DNA of 64,000 nt from Ophioderma brevispina. Taxonomy: Eukaryota > Echinodermata > Ophiuroidea > Amphilepidida > Ophiodermatidae. The notes below the pieces were generated by a model that was not told the origin of the DNA, searched no databases, and saw nothing but the letters and a program-made list of their open reading frames with translations. Location of the stretch: positions 62,001-126,000 of the forward strand of contig JAMKCH010010172.1 of assembly GCA_023653785.1 (NCBI GenBank). Direction: 5' to 3'. The position numbers and the translations under genes are program-made. Shown one piece after another: positions 33,201 to 46,240 of the stretch. Within the stretch, counting starts at the first letter, position 1. Each line of letters starts with the position of its first letter.

Positions 33201-36200
33201 GTCACATAAATAAGATGCATCGAGTATAAGAAAGCCACGAAAGCCAAAAATTCCAATTGAAATTGAAAAAAAAAGCACCAAACGTTTACAGGAGGATCCT
33301 GTACTGACACAATGTTGTAAGTACTTACTGACCCGGAGTATAGTCCCATGCTCGATTATAATCTACCCATAGTTTAGGAAACATGTTCAGAAAATTCGAA
33401 AGAAGTCCGTTTAATCTATCCCCCATGCACAAAATTGCCTACACTGACTGCAAAATTCGGAAACCCTATCTTCTTCAAACAACACAAACCCTTAGCCTTG
33501 AACTCCAATGATATGCATTTTCCTATACACCTGAACTGCGCTCAAGAGATGTTTCTACGATCGTTCTGCGAACCATTACCAGTTCGAGAAAAAAACATAC
33601 ATGTAACAGTATAGAACACAGCAGAACAAGACCTGTTTGACGTCAACCACTTCAAGGTTTCTAATTCACTCAGACGTGATTTTCTACACAATGTTTTCAC
33701 CTCTTCATTCCATTATTTTCAGTATAAAAATAATAACCATGTCCATAAAAGTTATTCAGTTCATAAAGTCATTCATAAAAGAGTTGTTTGGTGGATTTGT
33801 TTTCTGAAAACAGAAAAGACATAATTAAAAAAAAAAAAAAAAAATTACTTGGAACAAGGCCTGTGTTTGTAGGGCCAGACGAGGGCATTTCGGCAGCAAA
33901 CATAAAACTATGGCCGCCGACAACACACTGGATGGCATTGTTTCAGGTTTTCGCGGCCTATTATTGTTCGCTGTCTGTTTGCCTGTTTTTTTTGCTTAAA
34001 AAACACTCACTAAAGTTACATATCAGTCATGAGTTAGTTACATGGACAAAAGATGAAATACCTACTTCAGACTGAGGGGAGGAAACTACAGTACTATCGA
34101 AAAAACAGGCTTTTTTCAACACGTCTGAGCTCTGAGTCTTCAAAACATTCGGAGGAGTCATGAAGTGGTGTAAGGTATGTGGCGGATGGCGAGGAGTAGG
34201 CAAGACACATCTTTCAACTCCTGGCGTCGGGAAGATTGGGCATATCCCACCCCCCAAATTTCAACGGTATTTCAGCTTTTATAAAACGAGGTGGGATAGA
34301 TACTCGGGTCATTAACCCTACGGGTACTTCGTTTGGACAGGCTCAGTGAATAATACTTGGTGAAGGGGGGGAAAGTTTTCCTTATTAAATGGTTGATTTG
34401 GTGGGACGTATGGTGGCTGACAGGAAGGGGAATGTCTATCTAAATGCAATTTAGCTTTATAACATAGACAGGGTTTTAATACTATCACCATTCGACCATA
34501 TATATTAGGTAAACAGAAGATGTGTTGTAGTTTTACTTCTACAATTCTGGAAATTGAAAAATTGGGGCAAGACTTGTCAAATGGAAGAAAAGTCATTTTT
34601 TCTCAAAGTTGTAATACAGTTGAGAATTCTTCAACCGCAACCCCCACCGCCCCAACCACCAGCAGTTTAAGAGTACTGTAAATTCTGTTAATAATTCCCT
34701 GGCCTGGGTGCCACTACACAAGCCCCTCCATATCCTCAATGCTCAATCTATATTGTACTGTTTAATCCCTGATAATACCCGTACCTCTTAACGCATAAAT
34801 TGTGGAACAAAATTAGGTTTTTTTACCTATCATTAGTTAGTCTTGTAGCGTTTGGACTTGTTGCCCCTAGTTGATGCCATACTGAAATCACTTGTTGATC
34901 AAGGACAAAGTCAGTATTCCAGGTGTGATGAGTTGATGGTTGATGGGTAGGGGTAGTCAGGTCATTGATGAATACAGGATCCAATGGGTTAGGTGAAGGT
35001 TGGTGGAGCGTGGGTGATGGAATAGTGGCCCCCTGTCAGCAGGGATTCAATTTTTGTTGGCCCAGTAGTAGGCCACATGCATTAATTTGGAGCCATTTTT
35101 TACTGTATTTTGTTGGTGTTTTTCTTTATTTTACTGAGGAGATTTGCATGAGCAGACAAACACGATGATAGAATGGTTTAATTTTATTAAGATATCCAAG
35201 TGATACAAACAATCACATATTTTGTTTACGAAAAACAAGTAGTTAATTAGCTCTGTACATAGAGCCTACATCAAGTTAACACAAATATCCAACACCAATT
35301 CCAGCCCCAACTAACTTGGACAATAAAGTATTGATTTGCAAACTGTCTTGACTTTGCCATTTTAGCCATTTGAGCAATTTCTGGGAAAGCCCTTTTAATG
35401 TTTTTTTAAATTAAAAATAAAAAGTGCATTTACACATTTAGGTGTTTGGAACCCTACTACTGGAACAAACCTTGCTTTTTTTGTTGGGCACACTTAACAC
35501 AGAACAATTTCATTGGCTATCGGCCTATGATCCCGAACCATCCTTTTCGGGAAAAAGACTACATACCTGACGATACCGCCAAAAATAAAACAGGTGCGGT
35601 TGTTTTGATGTCTATTTAAGGTTAATTCAGCAGGTTCCGGTCGTTGGTGGTCTCCGGTCTTAGCCGTTATTTCATTCTTGTTAGATCTAGGGCAATTTCC
35701 CCCACAAAAAAAAACAAACGCGCCGGTCCGCACCGTGATGATTTTGAAAAAGTGGACAAAACAAAAAAACAAAAAAATGCAGTTAAGGGACCGTTTGAAG
35801 GTAGGGATACGGGAAATTGTCACTTAAGTGGTTGTTTCCACTGTCATGCCACAACTTCAACGCCAGAACAACTTTCTGGAGTACAGCACAGGCACTCCTT
35901 GATGCGTCTCGTTATTAATTATTTCAAAAAATACGGCACCGTTCGAAATAAAGCCACGACAAGCAGAACAAGGTGTTGGGTATCTGGGGAACAATGACGG
36001 TTTTTTACATGACAAAAGGCCAATTCAACTTTTCAACTTCAAATCTATTGTATCTGGGTATTTTACCTCGTTTTCCCCCACCGACAAACATGACCTGCGA
36101 GCGGATCAGGTTTGGTTACCAGTGGCAATTACGTTTTGTGGAAGGGTGCCATTGAATCAACTTTGTAGGTTGTAAAGTTGTCGCGGAAGGAGAGATTCAC

Positions 36201-37970
36201 GATCACTATTTGTCCGCCACTGGTTATTGTATGAATAATGCCACTTTGTTCAATAGGACAAAATCGAACCGTTTTATTTGCACTGAATTTTGGAATACAA
36301 AAGAGATGAGATCAAGGAGTCACACGCATTAATGAATGGACGGAATTATAGGGAGAGCTGTATGATTCTTTGTTCATAACCAAATGAATAAAACAGAAGG
36401 GGCTCTATCAAAAGTATATGTATTTTCAACGACTTGCATTATATACCCATTTGTAAGACACACAAACCCCTGAAATCAAAGCAAGGGTCCACGAATCAAT
36501 AATTGTTCTTAGTTCTTTGAAGGCCCCTAAGTCAGTGAATGGGCATGGCCATCAAAGTTTCGGAAAGTCAAACGTCAATTTCACCGGACCCAGTGTGTTG
36601 TCGTGTGCCAGTTATAAAATCGTGTAAAGAATTAAAAATCCAAAGAAGAAAATATGTTTTTTAAGTAGGAACCCAATGATCTTGTTGGGTCCCAATGGTG
36701 AATAACAACTTTTTCTTTCGTGATTTTTTTCGAAAGCGTTATATTTTTTGAAAATTAATTAATAAACAGGACCCATCTAAGTAATGACAGACAATAGTAA
36801 CAACACATTTTGTTTGTTGAAAGTGGGATCATTGGGGGGTAATGGAGGAAACCAAAAAGTGAAATATGCTGGATCAAAAGTGTGGAACCAAAAATGGGGG
36901 GGGGGTCACAAATTGGGTACGGGATTATGACGAGAGAGTGCTGAAGTTTGAAGTACAGCAGTGCTTTAGGGGTGAGAATAATAGATTTTTTGAAAGGACG
37001 GGCATGTATAACATAGAAGTATTTGTCCCTAATTCAACACACCATGGGCAGACTTTTTTGACATTAACTAGTTCATTCAATTCCCAAAACAACTTCCTTG
37101 TGAACATATTGAATTCCCTTGATGTTCACATAGTTGGTATGTATAATGAAATATATGCATGTTTATATATCCAATTAAGGATTCTGCTGTATGGTTGAAA
37201 GCAGTTAAATATTTCAGTAGTAGTATTTATCCAGAAAAACAAAAGATAAAATAACAAAAAAAAATGTGTTTGAAAACAAATATAACTGGGATACAAAATA
37301 CATTTCGAATATTTGTTAAAGGGTTATATGTTGGGGCCTTCCTGGCTACGATGCATTCTTATGGGAGTGCGTTGGCCATACCGGTCACGGGTTGCCTGCC
37401 TTCTGGCGCACAATTGACCCATCAAAATTCCCGGCGCACGAATCCCGGTGGGCGGTAGTCGGCAACCTTGCTCTGGGATTTATTCGGGTTATATCAATTC
37501 TGGATTTGATATCGGATACCAAGCTATTGATCTAAATACAGAACTCAACGCTCCTCCTCCATGGTAGCTCACTTGGACATTGGGCAAATGGACTAAAGGG
37601 AAATGAGAGAAAGGAAAGAGGGGTAAGGAGAGAGAGCAGAACAGGCGACCTGGGGGGGCCTTAAGCCGTCGGTCCCGTTGTTAACACGAGAGTACACAAA
37701 ACTGTCGCATGTACAGCGCAGTCAGAGTCGAAATAAAGTAGGGTGCAAACACTCTTGACTGTCTCCCAACGTCAACGCCCCGCCGCAAATAAGAGGCACG
37801 CATGTTAGGCAGCGTCCGTAGAAGGCGAGACCACGCTGGGTGCTACCAGGGCCCAGTGAAGAAAAAAATGCATAAAACTGAAAACACACAAGCAAGGAAC
37901 AAGAAGGGAGGAGGGAGAAGAGAAAAAAACACCAGGGTACAGCACACCAAATAAAAAGTAAATAAGACCC
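30226..37970. other. Long non-coding intronic stretch
   Basis: No exon with both splice context and protein-like content is found. Open frames of about 90-110 codons at 30760-31035 and 36866-37198 are noted but not called. The second includes TGMYNIEVFVPNS, vaguely like a beta-sandwich strand, without further support. Short poly(A)/(C)/(T) tracts are common. Confidence 0.45.
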
Positions 37971-38090
37971 CCGACCCCCCCCCCCCCCCGCATAACCCCC
38001 CCCCCAAAAAAAATACCCCCCCCCACCCCCCCCCCCCCCATATTTTTTACCCCCCCCCCACCACCCCACCCCCCCCACCCCCCCCCCACG
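37971..38090. repeat. Cytosine-rich low-complexity block
   Basis: About 120 bp are made of C runs of 8-17 bases broken by A and T. The minus strand is G-rich and could form quadruplexes. Glycine-rich open frames across it are artefacts. Run lengths in such sequence are unreliable. Confidence 0.9.
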
Positions 38091-38914
38091 AAAAAACAAT
38101 ATATAGGCCGGCCTACAAGTACATGCTCATGTTATAAAAAGTATTGGTTTGAATTGAACTGATACTATCAAACAGGGGGCAAGACTTCAACAAAGTGACA
38201 TCAAAGTAATTTACTGTCCCGCTCCGAGTATATGCCCTGTGGTCATGCATCTATTACTTACAACACACGCAACTTACTGTAGCCCCAGGGGGGTGGGGCT
38301 GGGGAGGTTAACATGGGGAGGAGGTCATGGGTATGTCGACCGCCTATAAGCCCATCCTTTTCAGGCTCTTTTTAGCTGCCACAGTGACCCAATTGAGGAC
38401 ACCACGGGTCAGTTCCAGAGACCCGGCTTTTCATGTCCAAAGCAATAATTCTACCCAATTTTCATTCGACAAACAAACTCAAAAAAAAGTGTAAAAATAT
38501 AAACTTCTAAAGGGAGAAAAATCAGGAGAAAAATAGTAGATACCAAAATGTTTGAACACTTCCAGTAAACTCTGGGGTTTATGAGGAAGTAAGGCTTATT
38601 AGCGAAAACAGGCCATTGCACTGTAATCCGGCACGAAATAAGATCCAATTGAATCGCTCGTTTTAGGTTTCTTCCACTTAATTCGCTTTTAATCACTACA
38701 TCGCCGCGACTATGGAGCCGGCTCAGTACATATTGGGAGGAAAAAAAGATAAACACACAGGCATTCATGCAAAAAAACAAATTATAAATAAGTACAGAAA
38801 AAGGGGTGTATTTCCGGGGTGACCCGTTTTTCACGTTTGTGAAATAAGCAAATTGTTTTTTTGTACCACTGAACTGTTTTCTCCGCACAATGGCTTGTTT
38901 TTATTTTTCCACAG

Positions 38915-38966
38915 GCTTTCCCATGGGAAGAAGCCATAAAAACCCAGCCAGATTTCTTTCTGGATG
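38915..38966 (+). CDS. ABCG2: ABCG2-like small linker exon (with indel)
   Basis: After a good acceptor (TTATTTTTCCACAG) the sequence reads, in the phase left by exon 7704-7855, G-F-P-M-G-R-S-H-K-N-P-A. One base later in frame it reads QPDFFLD. Together they match the ABCG2 segment in which a cysteine/glutamate-containing stretch leads into NNPADFFLD, just after the nucleotide-binding domain. One inserted base near 38945-38950 breaks the frame. The downstream donor (GATG|GTCGAT) is weak, so the 3' boundary is uncertain. The motif and its position between the two other ABCG2-like exons are the main support. Confidence 0.55.
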
Positions 38967-39632
38967 GTCGATCAATGTCGGGATTCTACAGCAGTGGCTG
39001 CAGTTCTGATAAGCAGATCAACTATGGTAGCCTGTATATAATGAGGGACACGGTCCATTATTTATGGTAGAGTACCCGTAGAAGGGTGAGGTATTTTGTT
39101 TTGGGGTTTCCAAACTGTTGACAATTTTGGATTCATTTCTGGTGACCCCTGATTTTCACAGTTGTCCCTCACAGCAGAAAATACATTTTAAAATAAATTA
39201 ACTGGATAACCTCATGACAAGAAGAAATCTATCATTCGATAAGGAAATGCGAATCCACAACTGGGTTCAGGAAAATTTGGCAGAATGTGTTTGTGTGTAG
39301 TCATCTTGAAAGAGTTTACACTTATGCACTTAAATGACAATTTGTTTTGCCGTATATGGAGGAAAAATATAAGGGTCCGACACGGCGTCGGTCGGCTTCC
39401 GAGCTACGGATTTTTACAAGATGAATTTCAACCAATGTTTACTCTAAAATTAAGCATATAACATGCTATTTTTAATTTACAATATTAAATTTTTAAATTA
39501 CCATTAATCATGTATTGTGATTAGTTCTAATTTGCAATTTAAAAACAATGTGTCGCGCCCCAGTTTTTCTAGGGTCAGTCAGGTTTCAGACAAGATTCCT
39601 GTATTATCCCACCCAAATAAGATTTTTTACAA

Positions 39633-40070
39633 TTGAGTCAGCTTCTCAAAAAGATGGATTTAGACTTGGTCAATAGGAATGCGGACTACGACGGACACTC
39701 TTATAAAGAATTAATTCAATACAATTTTAAGTCACGTTTAGTTAGAATGATTATTGTTCCACATGCACACAAGAGTAACTATATCCTCAAACCAGACAGA
39801 CATTTCAATGCACCAATTTTCTCCAAAAGTGAGTATTTGGGAGAAGCCTATAGCAGTATACTGACGCACACACAACAATCTCTGATTTTGGGCTGGCGAG
39901 GGCCTAGTGATAATTGGCAGATGGATACCGATGCCTGTTTGGATGTCTGGACAGGCGGGTCGCGGTCGACACTGTGTACCAACAATGACCACCAGCCACG
40001 ATTCAGATTGATAGATAGTAACACCGCACCATCTTTTTCGTCATTGAGTAACCTAATAGACGTACCCTAA
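39633..40070 (+). other. Open frame of 139-146 codons, unlikely gene
   Basis: The first ATG is at 39654 (MDLDLVNRNADYDGHSYKEL). Composition is acceptable, but there is no recognisable domain, no splice context and no homologous repeat in the window. It lies in the intron between two ABCG2-like exons. Confidence 0.2.
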
Positions 40071-40506
40071 TTTACTGCAGCCTATGACAATGACGGGAAT
40101 GACGTACGGCGGCCAAAGCCCCACATTTAGGAACGGCGATCACCGAGTCACTGATTCATGCAGTACAGCCTCCACTTAGTTGGATTCGAGTCGCTACCTC
40201 TCCTGATGTATTCCGGCGGATCCCCAGTCTGGCATGGACAACCGAATTTCATTAAATCCATATATGGACTAACCAATATTCAGTTAGAACTTTAACTGTT
40301 GCACCAGTGATAGAAACTGCTGAGCAGTCATGTGCTGTCGACTCATTGACAGGTTCAGAATATTAATGAGTTCCTCTTTGCACACATTTGAACTAATATG
40401 TGAATGCATATAAACCACAGTGTGGGGCCATCTTAATTATGACTAGAACGGTGTACATTTGCTGATAATTAGCTTTGCATGTATGGCCATTCAATTGATA
40501 CTCCAG

Positions 40507-40763
40507 GACATCAATCAAAGAGAAGCAAGTAAATTGAAAACTGTAACCCACTATTATGACAACTCTTCTGCATTCACAGATGAAGATGGACGAGACCGAA
40601 CCCCATCAGATGCAGCTAAACAAGCCCCACTAGTTAAAACCTTCAAGAATTCCAAGTTCTACAGCGATATGCAAGACAAGCGACACGCATCTTCTCTGAG
40701 TTTCAACGAACGGAAACGGTGGAAGTCAAGATAGTAAAATATCCATCATCATTCCTTACACAG
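40507..40763 (+). CDS. ABCG2: ABCG2-like linker exon between NBD and membrane domain (one frameshift)
   Basis: The acceptor (GATACTCCAG) and a strong donor (ACACAG|GTGAG) bound 257 nt. The first frame reads DINQREASKLKTVTHYYDNS then QAPLVKTFKNSKFYSDMQDK. After a shift near 40690 it reads FSEFQRTETVEVKIVKYPSS and FLTQ up to the donor, ending in phase 0. This layout equals the ABCG2 linker, where a PLI...NSSFY segment is followed by a charged stretch and a VFKEISYTTSFCHQ-type start of the membrane domain. Without the shift the frame stops at 40734. Next exons (six membrane helices) are not found in the window, so another long intron follows. Confidence 0.72.
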
Positions 40764-43700
40764 GTGAGATTAAAGGTGCAACGAGAGATTTTGAGGCACC
40801 CAAATATTTTGTTATAATAGATTAGACACTCAAAAGATTTCTTACCTTGTATTGAGTGCAGAAATGTCTTAAAAGAGAAAAAAGGTGATTTTGATTTGGT
40901 TATATTACAATGTAAAACATAGGCTTAATTTCGTATTTGCTCCTATACGAAATTAGAAATTTCAAAATGTTTATACCAAAGAAACATTTCTCAGCTTAAT
41001 CCTTTCAGATGAGGATATTGTAGATGGAAAGCTTTACATCAGGGCAAAAATCAGTACTTTCGATTTTTTAGGGACGCCTGATATGTTAAATCTCTCGTTG
41101 CACCTTTAATATGCTTATCATGACATGTGAGTTATAAAGATTCCCTATCCAATCAAAAAGCACCATTTTTCTTTCGTAATAAAAATGTACTTTATTAACA
41201 CTCATGCATTAAATTGAATTAAAAACAAGCCTACATGGTCTTGAACCCGGTCCCTCTTGTTTATGTGGCAAAAGTTTCTCCAGTAGGCTGCAGAGGCCTG
41301 TACTTGTGCAGATGCCAGTTAAATGGGTACTAAGTGTATGAAGTCTTTAATCTGCAGGGTATCAAACAGACGTAATATTATACAAATATTTACTGCCCAA
41401 GAGTGTGATAGTAAAAAATATATCAAGAGGTCAAATTTTGACTTTTTTTGTTTTTAAATTCTTCTTTAATCCATGAAAATGGGTGCTTTGATGGAACAAT
41501 ATTTCTGACCGAATGATATATTTTTACTATTGCACAAATTTAGGCAGTCAATATTTGTTTTATATCATGATATCACCGGTTTTATTTTCAAGCCATGTGA
41601 TAGTATACAAATACTAACTGACTATGAGTGTGATGGTAAAAATATGATCACAAGGTGAAAGATGGATTGTTCCATTTCACGAGCTGCAGGCGAGTGAAAT
41701 GGAACAATCCATCTTTCACCGAATAAAAGGCATTAATATTGTTTTATATAACTCATACAATAGATTCTGGTCATTTAATAATTATATAGCATATCTAGCC
41801 TAGGCCTGGATCTACAGGGCCCAGGCCTATGAAAAGAATGACAAGTTCCATGATTTTTCAAAGAAAGCAAAAGCATACTTACCTTTTGTAGACCATAAAC
41901 GAGGTGATATTTTCCAGGCATTCAAGTAGAGTTCAAGTTCAAAGATCAAAGTTCCAGATCCAGTTTAATTCAAAATCCGATTATAAAATTCAACATGTAA
42001 CGCCAACATCAACGTTTCTCCAACCGTACTAAGTTTCAAAGCAGCTCAATAAGTCAAGCTGCTCCCCGTGGCTACAGCAATAGTCTGACAGATCTTGACA
42101 AAGCGTATTTTATTTGACGCTTTGGTGTTTTTTTAATCGGCCTCGCCAATTAAATCCACTAGATCCCGATTTCTTTACTAGGCAAATCAGGATGTGCTTC
42201 AGGGACGCCATGTTATCGTCGCAAGGAAAACGTTTTCACCAGCGCTAGTCCACTGCTTCGGATTGGCAAAGTTCCAAACATTGCTATGCATTGTAGCGTT
42301 TTGTAGCGAACGGAGATGAAAGTAAGAAATTACGTGCTAACAACCTCTTCATCGACTTTCGTTTGTCGCTCTACTGTAACACTCATGGCATGTTTAACGT
42401 AATCGTGCGGGTGGGAATAGAGGCCATCATGATAGTAAAAATATCAACGCGTTAATAGTTAATTTTTTATACCATGAGATGATGGGGGTAACTCTATTGA
42501 ATAGTCACGTGGCACAAATCAACTACAATCATGAATTAATATAGATATGAGATTGTTGTCCTGTATGCATGATTAACCTGACATGTCTTTTAGTCTTGTA
42601 TTGATCAATTAATATTTCAATCTCCGTTGGAAGAATCACTGGCCCCAGCTCATGTTGGTGTACAAAGATTGACCTGACCTCTGATGACGCCATGTGACTT
42701 TGACCTCATTCATAAACCACTAATGCAGACGATACTTTGCATTCTGGGTCAATAGCGTATTTTGTTGTATAACCGTATTGGGTCTTTGTACTGAATGTCC
42801 CCAGTTTTTTTGGGACACTTGCTAGGATTTTTTTATCCAGAATAGCAGAAAAAAATCAAAAAACTCATGTATTGGTGTGTGTTACTGGCATGGATTCTAA
42901 TTTCAAAATCGCTTCCTTTTATAATACACACACTTTTGAGCATACAATTCGCAGGTATAGTTACTAGACAATTACCAACACCACTCTGCAAAAATTCAAA
43001 TTTTGACAAAATGGGGGAGGGGGTGCTCTCACAAATATTTGCCTGTTAATAGTGTTTATTGCTTTAATGTATGGCATTGTCCTGTTTGTATGTACTCAAA
43101 GAACTAAATGGTAGCGTCTCATTATTTACTCTTCAGTTATCAACTGTATCATGCCGAGCATTAAGAATCTCATTAGAAATCCCATGACGTCAGTATTTCA
43201 GGTAATTATCATACAAATTTACTATAAATATACATGTAAAATTTGAAAAAAACACAAGAATGTTACTCGACTCAGGCTACATTTACTAGAATTAAAATAA
43301 GCCATGTATTTCTATAATCAAAGCCATACATATCCTTGGGTCTGTTTTTGTGTCAAAATGTTATAAAAAAAATAACGATGTGTGTCGAAGCATATAATGC
43401 TAAACACAAAGCTTACAGGGACTAATGGCTGAAAAAATGACATAATGACAACAAGGCAATCATGCAGTTATCTCCACGGCACAACACGCCACGACCATTA
43501 CCACACTAAAACGGGATAATTGTGTCCCTAACCCAGCTTACCTGTTAACCGGATGCTAATTTTAGTTTAGCCATGTGACATGCCTCATCGCATGAACGCC
43601 GAGTAATACCCCCCCGCCAACCTGAGTAAACACGATGCCTGAACCCTGCAGCTTAACTTGGGTTGATGTGTATTTTGGCCATCATGAAGTCATTCGACAT

Positions 43701-44149
43701 ATAAATCACCTGCGTACCTTCCAAGGGCCATATCGCTCCTTTGCTTTGGATCCAATAAGAAAGCAGGAGCTTAATTGACAGAAAGTTCCAAGTACTAGTC
43801 AAATCGTTTTTTCTATTACGGCCTCATGAATATAGCGATCCTCCGGCCGTACTCAGTCAGGCAAATGTTAGAGTGATTTACCATTTGTCTGTGCATCAGG
43901 GTTTTAAGAGGATAGTTCTGATATGATCCTGGAAATGGTACATAAAGGAAAGGGAAACCACCGGCATATCTCTTCCGAATGACATTTTATTTTTTAAAAT
44001 TTGCACCATGAAGAAAGAACCATTTCCTTGATCGTGTGAAGTTCCACTGAATTTGAGCAGAAACTTTGGCAGCAGCGATGCTACCTAGTAAGCCCCTTAA
44101 TTAACGTAATAACTTTAAATACATACACACTAGGCACAAGGGGTCACCG
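40764..44149. other. Non-coding interval, one hairpin
   Basis: Apart from the hairpin at 41654-41720, no exon or repeat is recognised. ABCG2 membrane-domain exons were looked for (aromatic-rich TM segments after a W-x-x-x-R motif) and not found. Confidence 0.45.
41654..41720. repeat. Perfect hairpin, ~29-bp arms
   Basis: GGTGAAAGATGGATTGTTCC at the left edge is exactly mirrored by GGAACAATCCATCTTTCACC at the right edge. ATTTCAC pairs with GTGAAAT inside, around a short GAGCTGCAGGCGA loop. Confidence 0.9.
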
Positions 44150-44700
44150 TCAATTGGTGAGCGCACTTTTTATAAGGGTATATGGAAAACGGACAATAAC
44201 TGCACATGGACCCTTACTGAAATCACTTCCAGAGTGTGATAAAACAATTTGGATGTTTACTCTCGTAACAACGGAAGAGTTCCAGTGGAGGTGGCAGATT
44301 TGTGGCCAATGTCTGGAACAAGGATGCTGATCATTACTGCAAGCATTTACCAACCTTGAAAGGCATTGTTGTCATCGCTCACAGACCATTGTCTATGTGC
44401 TAATCCCGGTACCTGCCCAGATCATATCTTAACAGGCATAAAGATAACAATGCCAGAGTCCGTCTGAATACTTTGAATCAGACTAGATAAACTGTAATTC
44501 TGTGGGGGAAAAGTGAACACAAATGTTTTCGTTCCAGAAATTGCCACAAACTGCCACCTCTCCCTAGAACTCTTCCTGTTGGTATCGTTTTTACAGAATG
44601 TAAACAAACATCCAAATTTTTTTCAACCCATGAATGGTATTCAGTAAGGGTCCATTGATCATGTAATTTTTCATGTGCCATTATGTCCCGTTTACTATAC
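44150..44700. repeat. Long-TIR foldback element, copy 2
   Basis: The left half has TGGACCCTTACTGAAATCAC, TTGGATGTTTACTCTCGTAA, GAGTTCCAGTGGAGGTGGCA and AATGTCTGGAAC. The right half has the inverted series GTTCCAGAAATTGCCACAAA, AACTCTTCCTGTTGG, ACAGAATGTAAAC, AGTAAGGGTCCA and TGCCATTATGTCCCGTTTAC. Copy 1 is at 5503-6112. Here the homopolymer runs between the arms are absent. Confidence 0.75.
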
Positions 44701-46024
44701 AAAGTAGAACTAGTAAAAGTCCTAAAATATTGCTTGTGATTTGTTACTATAGAAAGATAGATCCAACAATGTGGTGATCCATCACCTTAAATAAGGAAAA
44801 ATAGGAACAAAGGAAAAGACACAATACCTTACCAGATATACAACTTTCTATCCTTAGATTGCAGTATTTATCTTCTTTAAACACATTAAATAATTCAATG
44901 TTACAATTTGGACTTCCCTCATCAAGTCCACCAACATTTGGAAACTGCCTAATTAGATGGAGGGGGCATTAGGATCAAGGCCTAGCTTTAAATAACGATT
45001 AGTTTCCGGTGGGGTTTCCTCTCGCCCTTATTATGACTCCCATCGGGTGGGGTCAAGTGTAGCTAAACACTAGAAATACCATAATTGCAAGGAGCCGGTG
45101 TAAATCAACTGTAATTACTCACGGTGATGGGGGGTGGCAAACAACCGCGGGGTGTGGGTGTACACTGAAGCGGGGAAGTAGTGTGTGCCAAGGCGGAATA
45201 TGCGGATGATTCTGTCTGTGGAGTGTAGTGGTATGGAGGGGGTTGGGTGGGCAGAGCAATTCTTGGCCACTCAGTAGCTACACAGCTACTTCCGTGAAGA
45301 AAATCGGAATGTGGCAATTTTTGTGAATCCACTGACAACCGGTGACCTTGATGAATTCAGTAGACTTTACGGAATAAAGTGCACTTATAGTCTGATGTTT
45401 TTATTCGGTCAGTAAACGCATATTGTCTATGTAAGAATCATTTTGGAGGGGATTGTTGAGATAAAAACTAAAAAGTTGTATTAACAGCGAATGCTCAACT
45501 TTGTCAACAGATATATAGTGTCTTTAATTAACCCATTGTTACATGAACATTTTTTGTATCGAATTGTAAAGGCTTCAATAACAGATTCAATTGAATAATT
45601 GTCCGTAAAGTGTGAGCCCTCTATAGATTCCTTTGGTGCTCAAATCAAAGAACGGATTAAGTTTCACGAACATCGAGGCTGGGTGACGAGAATGATTAGG
45701 GCCACGTAAATTTTTAGGGGGGTTTTTATGAGTGACCAAAACACTAAGGAACTACTTTTTAAATAATTGCCCCAAACTGTCAAATTTTTCTGGAACAAGA
45801 TAATACTTGAACGATCATATTTTCTAGTATCCTTAGTGACGTAAAACAACTTTCCAGTGTGAGTAATAATAATTTAATTCATATCATTTTCCTCAATGTT
45901 GCTGCTTTCAGCGTTTATTCAGTTTGGTGTTTGGAATTTATTCGTGAGAAAAGGGACAATTTTTTAATTAGTCGTATTTGTATTCCGTATCCGTTGACGT
46001 CGAATTTCTATTATAGTGATTGGG
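44701..46024. other. Non-coding, nothing recognised
   Basis: No exon, RNA gene or clear repeat. Confidence 0.4.
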
Positions 46025-46119
46025 TAAAGTATACATCCTCTCAGAACGAATGATCGTCGACACGCCCCAAAAACTTTTTAATGAACTGACAGGAAGAAAC
46101 AATCCTACTATAATACCGT
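46025..46119. repeat. Left flanking direct repeat (A), ~95 bp
   Basis: It begins TAAAGTATACATCCTCTCAG and ends TCCTACTATAATACCGT. A direct (not inverted) copy lies at 53944-54043, immediately outside the other end of the inverted-repeat composite. It is either an unusually long target duplication or a terminal module of the element. Confidence 0.8.
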
Positions 46120-46120
46120 G

Positions 46121-46240
46121 ATATTAAAAATAAATGGTGGGTACTTGGTCTACCTGCTTTCCTTTAACCATCTTCATATAGCATGGCATAATCTTTGTTT
46201 AAAAACATGCTTGTTGAGATCTTAGTGTGTGGTGTATATA
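46121..46240. repeat. Terminal repeat B, left copy
   Basis: Key phrases are AAAAATAAATGGTGGGTAC, CCTGCTTTCCTTTAACC, ATGGCATAATC, AAAACATGCTTGTTGAGATC and TGTGTGGTG. Direct copies are at 50929-51045 and 51055-51172, and an inverted copy is at 53815-53940. Confidence 0.85.

Larger units (their letters stand above)
7856..38914 (+). other. Giant intron of the ABCG2-like gene (inferred)
   Basis: The next ABCG2-type coding piece after 7855 is found at about 38915, so the interval is best read as one intron of about 31 kb. It hosts the coiled-coil/PHD gene (15269-24075), several MITEs and a large tandem duplication. An exon missed by eye could split it. Confidence 0.6.

Noticed and set aside
36866..37198. 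110-codon frame with TGMYNIEVFVPNS, considered as a PKD-type domain
   Set aside because: No second domain motif, no acceptor or donor with fitting phase, and the frame begins in low-complexity sequence.
37722..38099. Glycine-rich frame of 125 codons
   Set aside because: Runs through the cytosine homopolymer block; composition artefact.
41231..41300. CTTGAACCCGGTCCC, tested as a tRNA T-arm
   Set aside because: No A-box or acceptor stem at the right distance on either strand.
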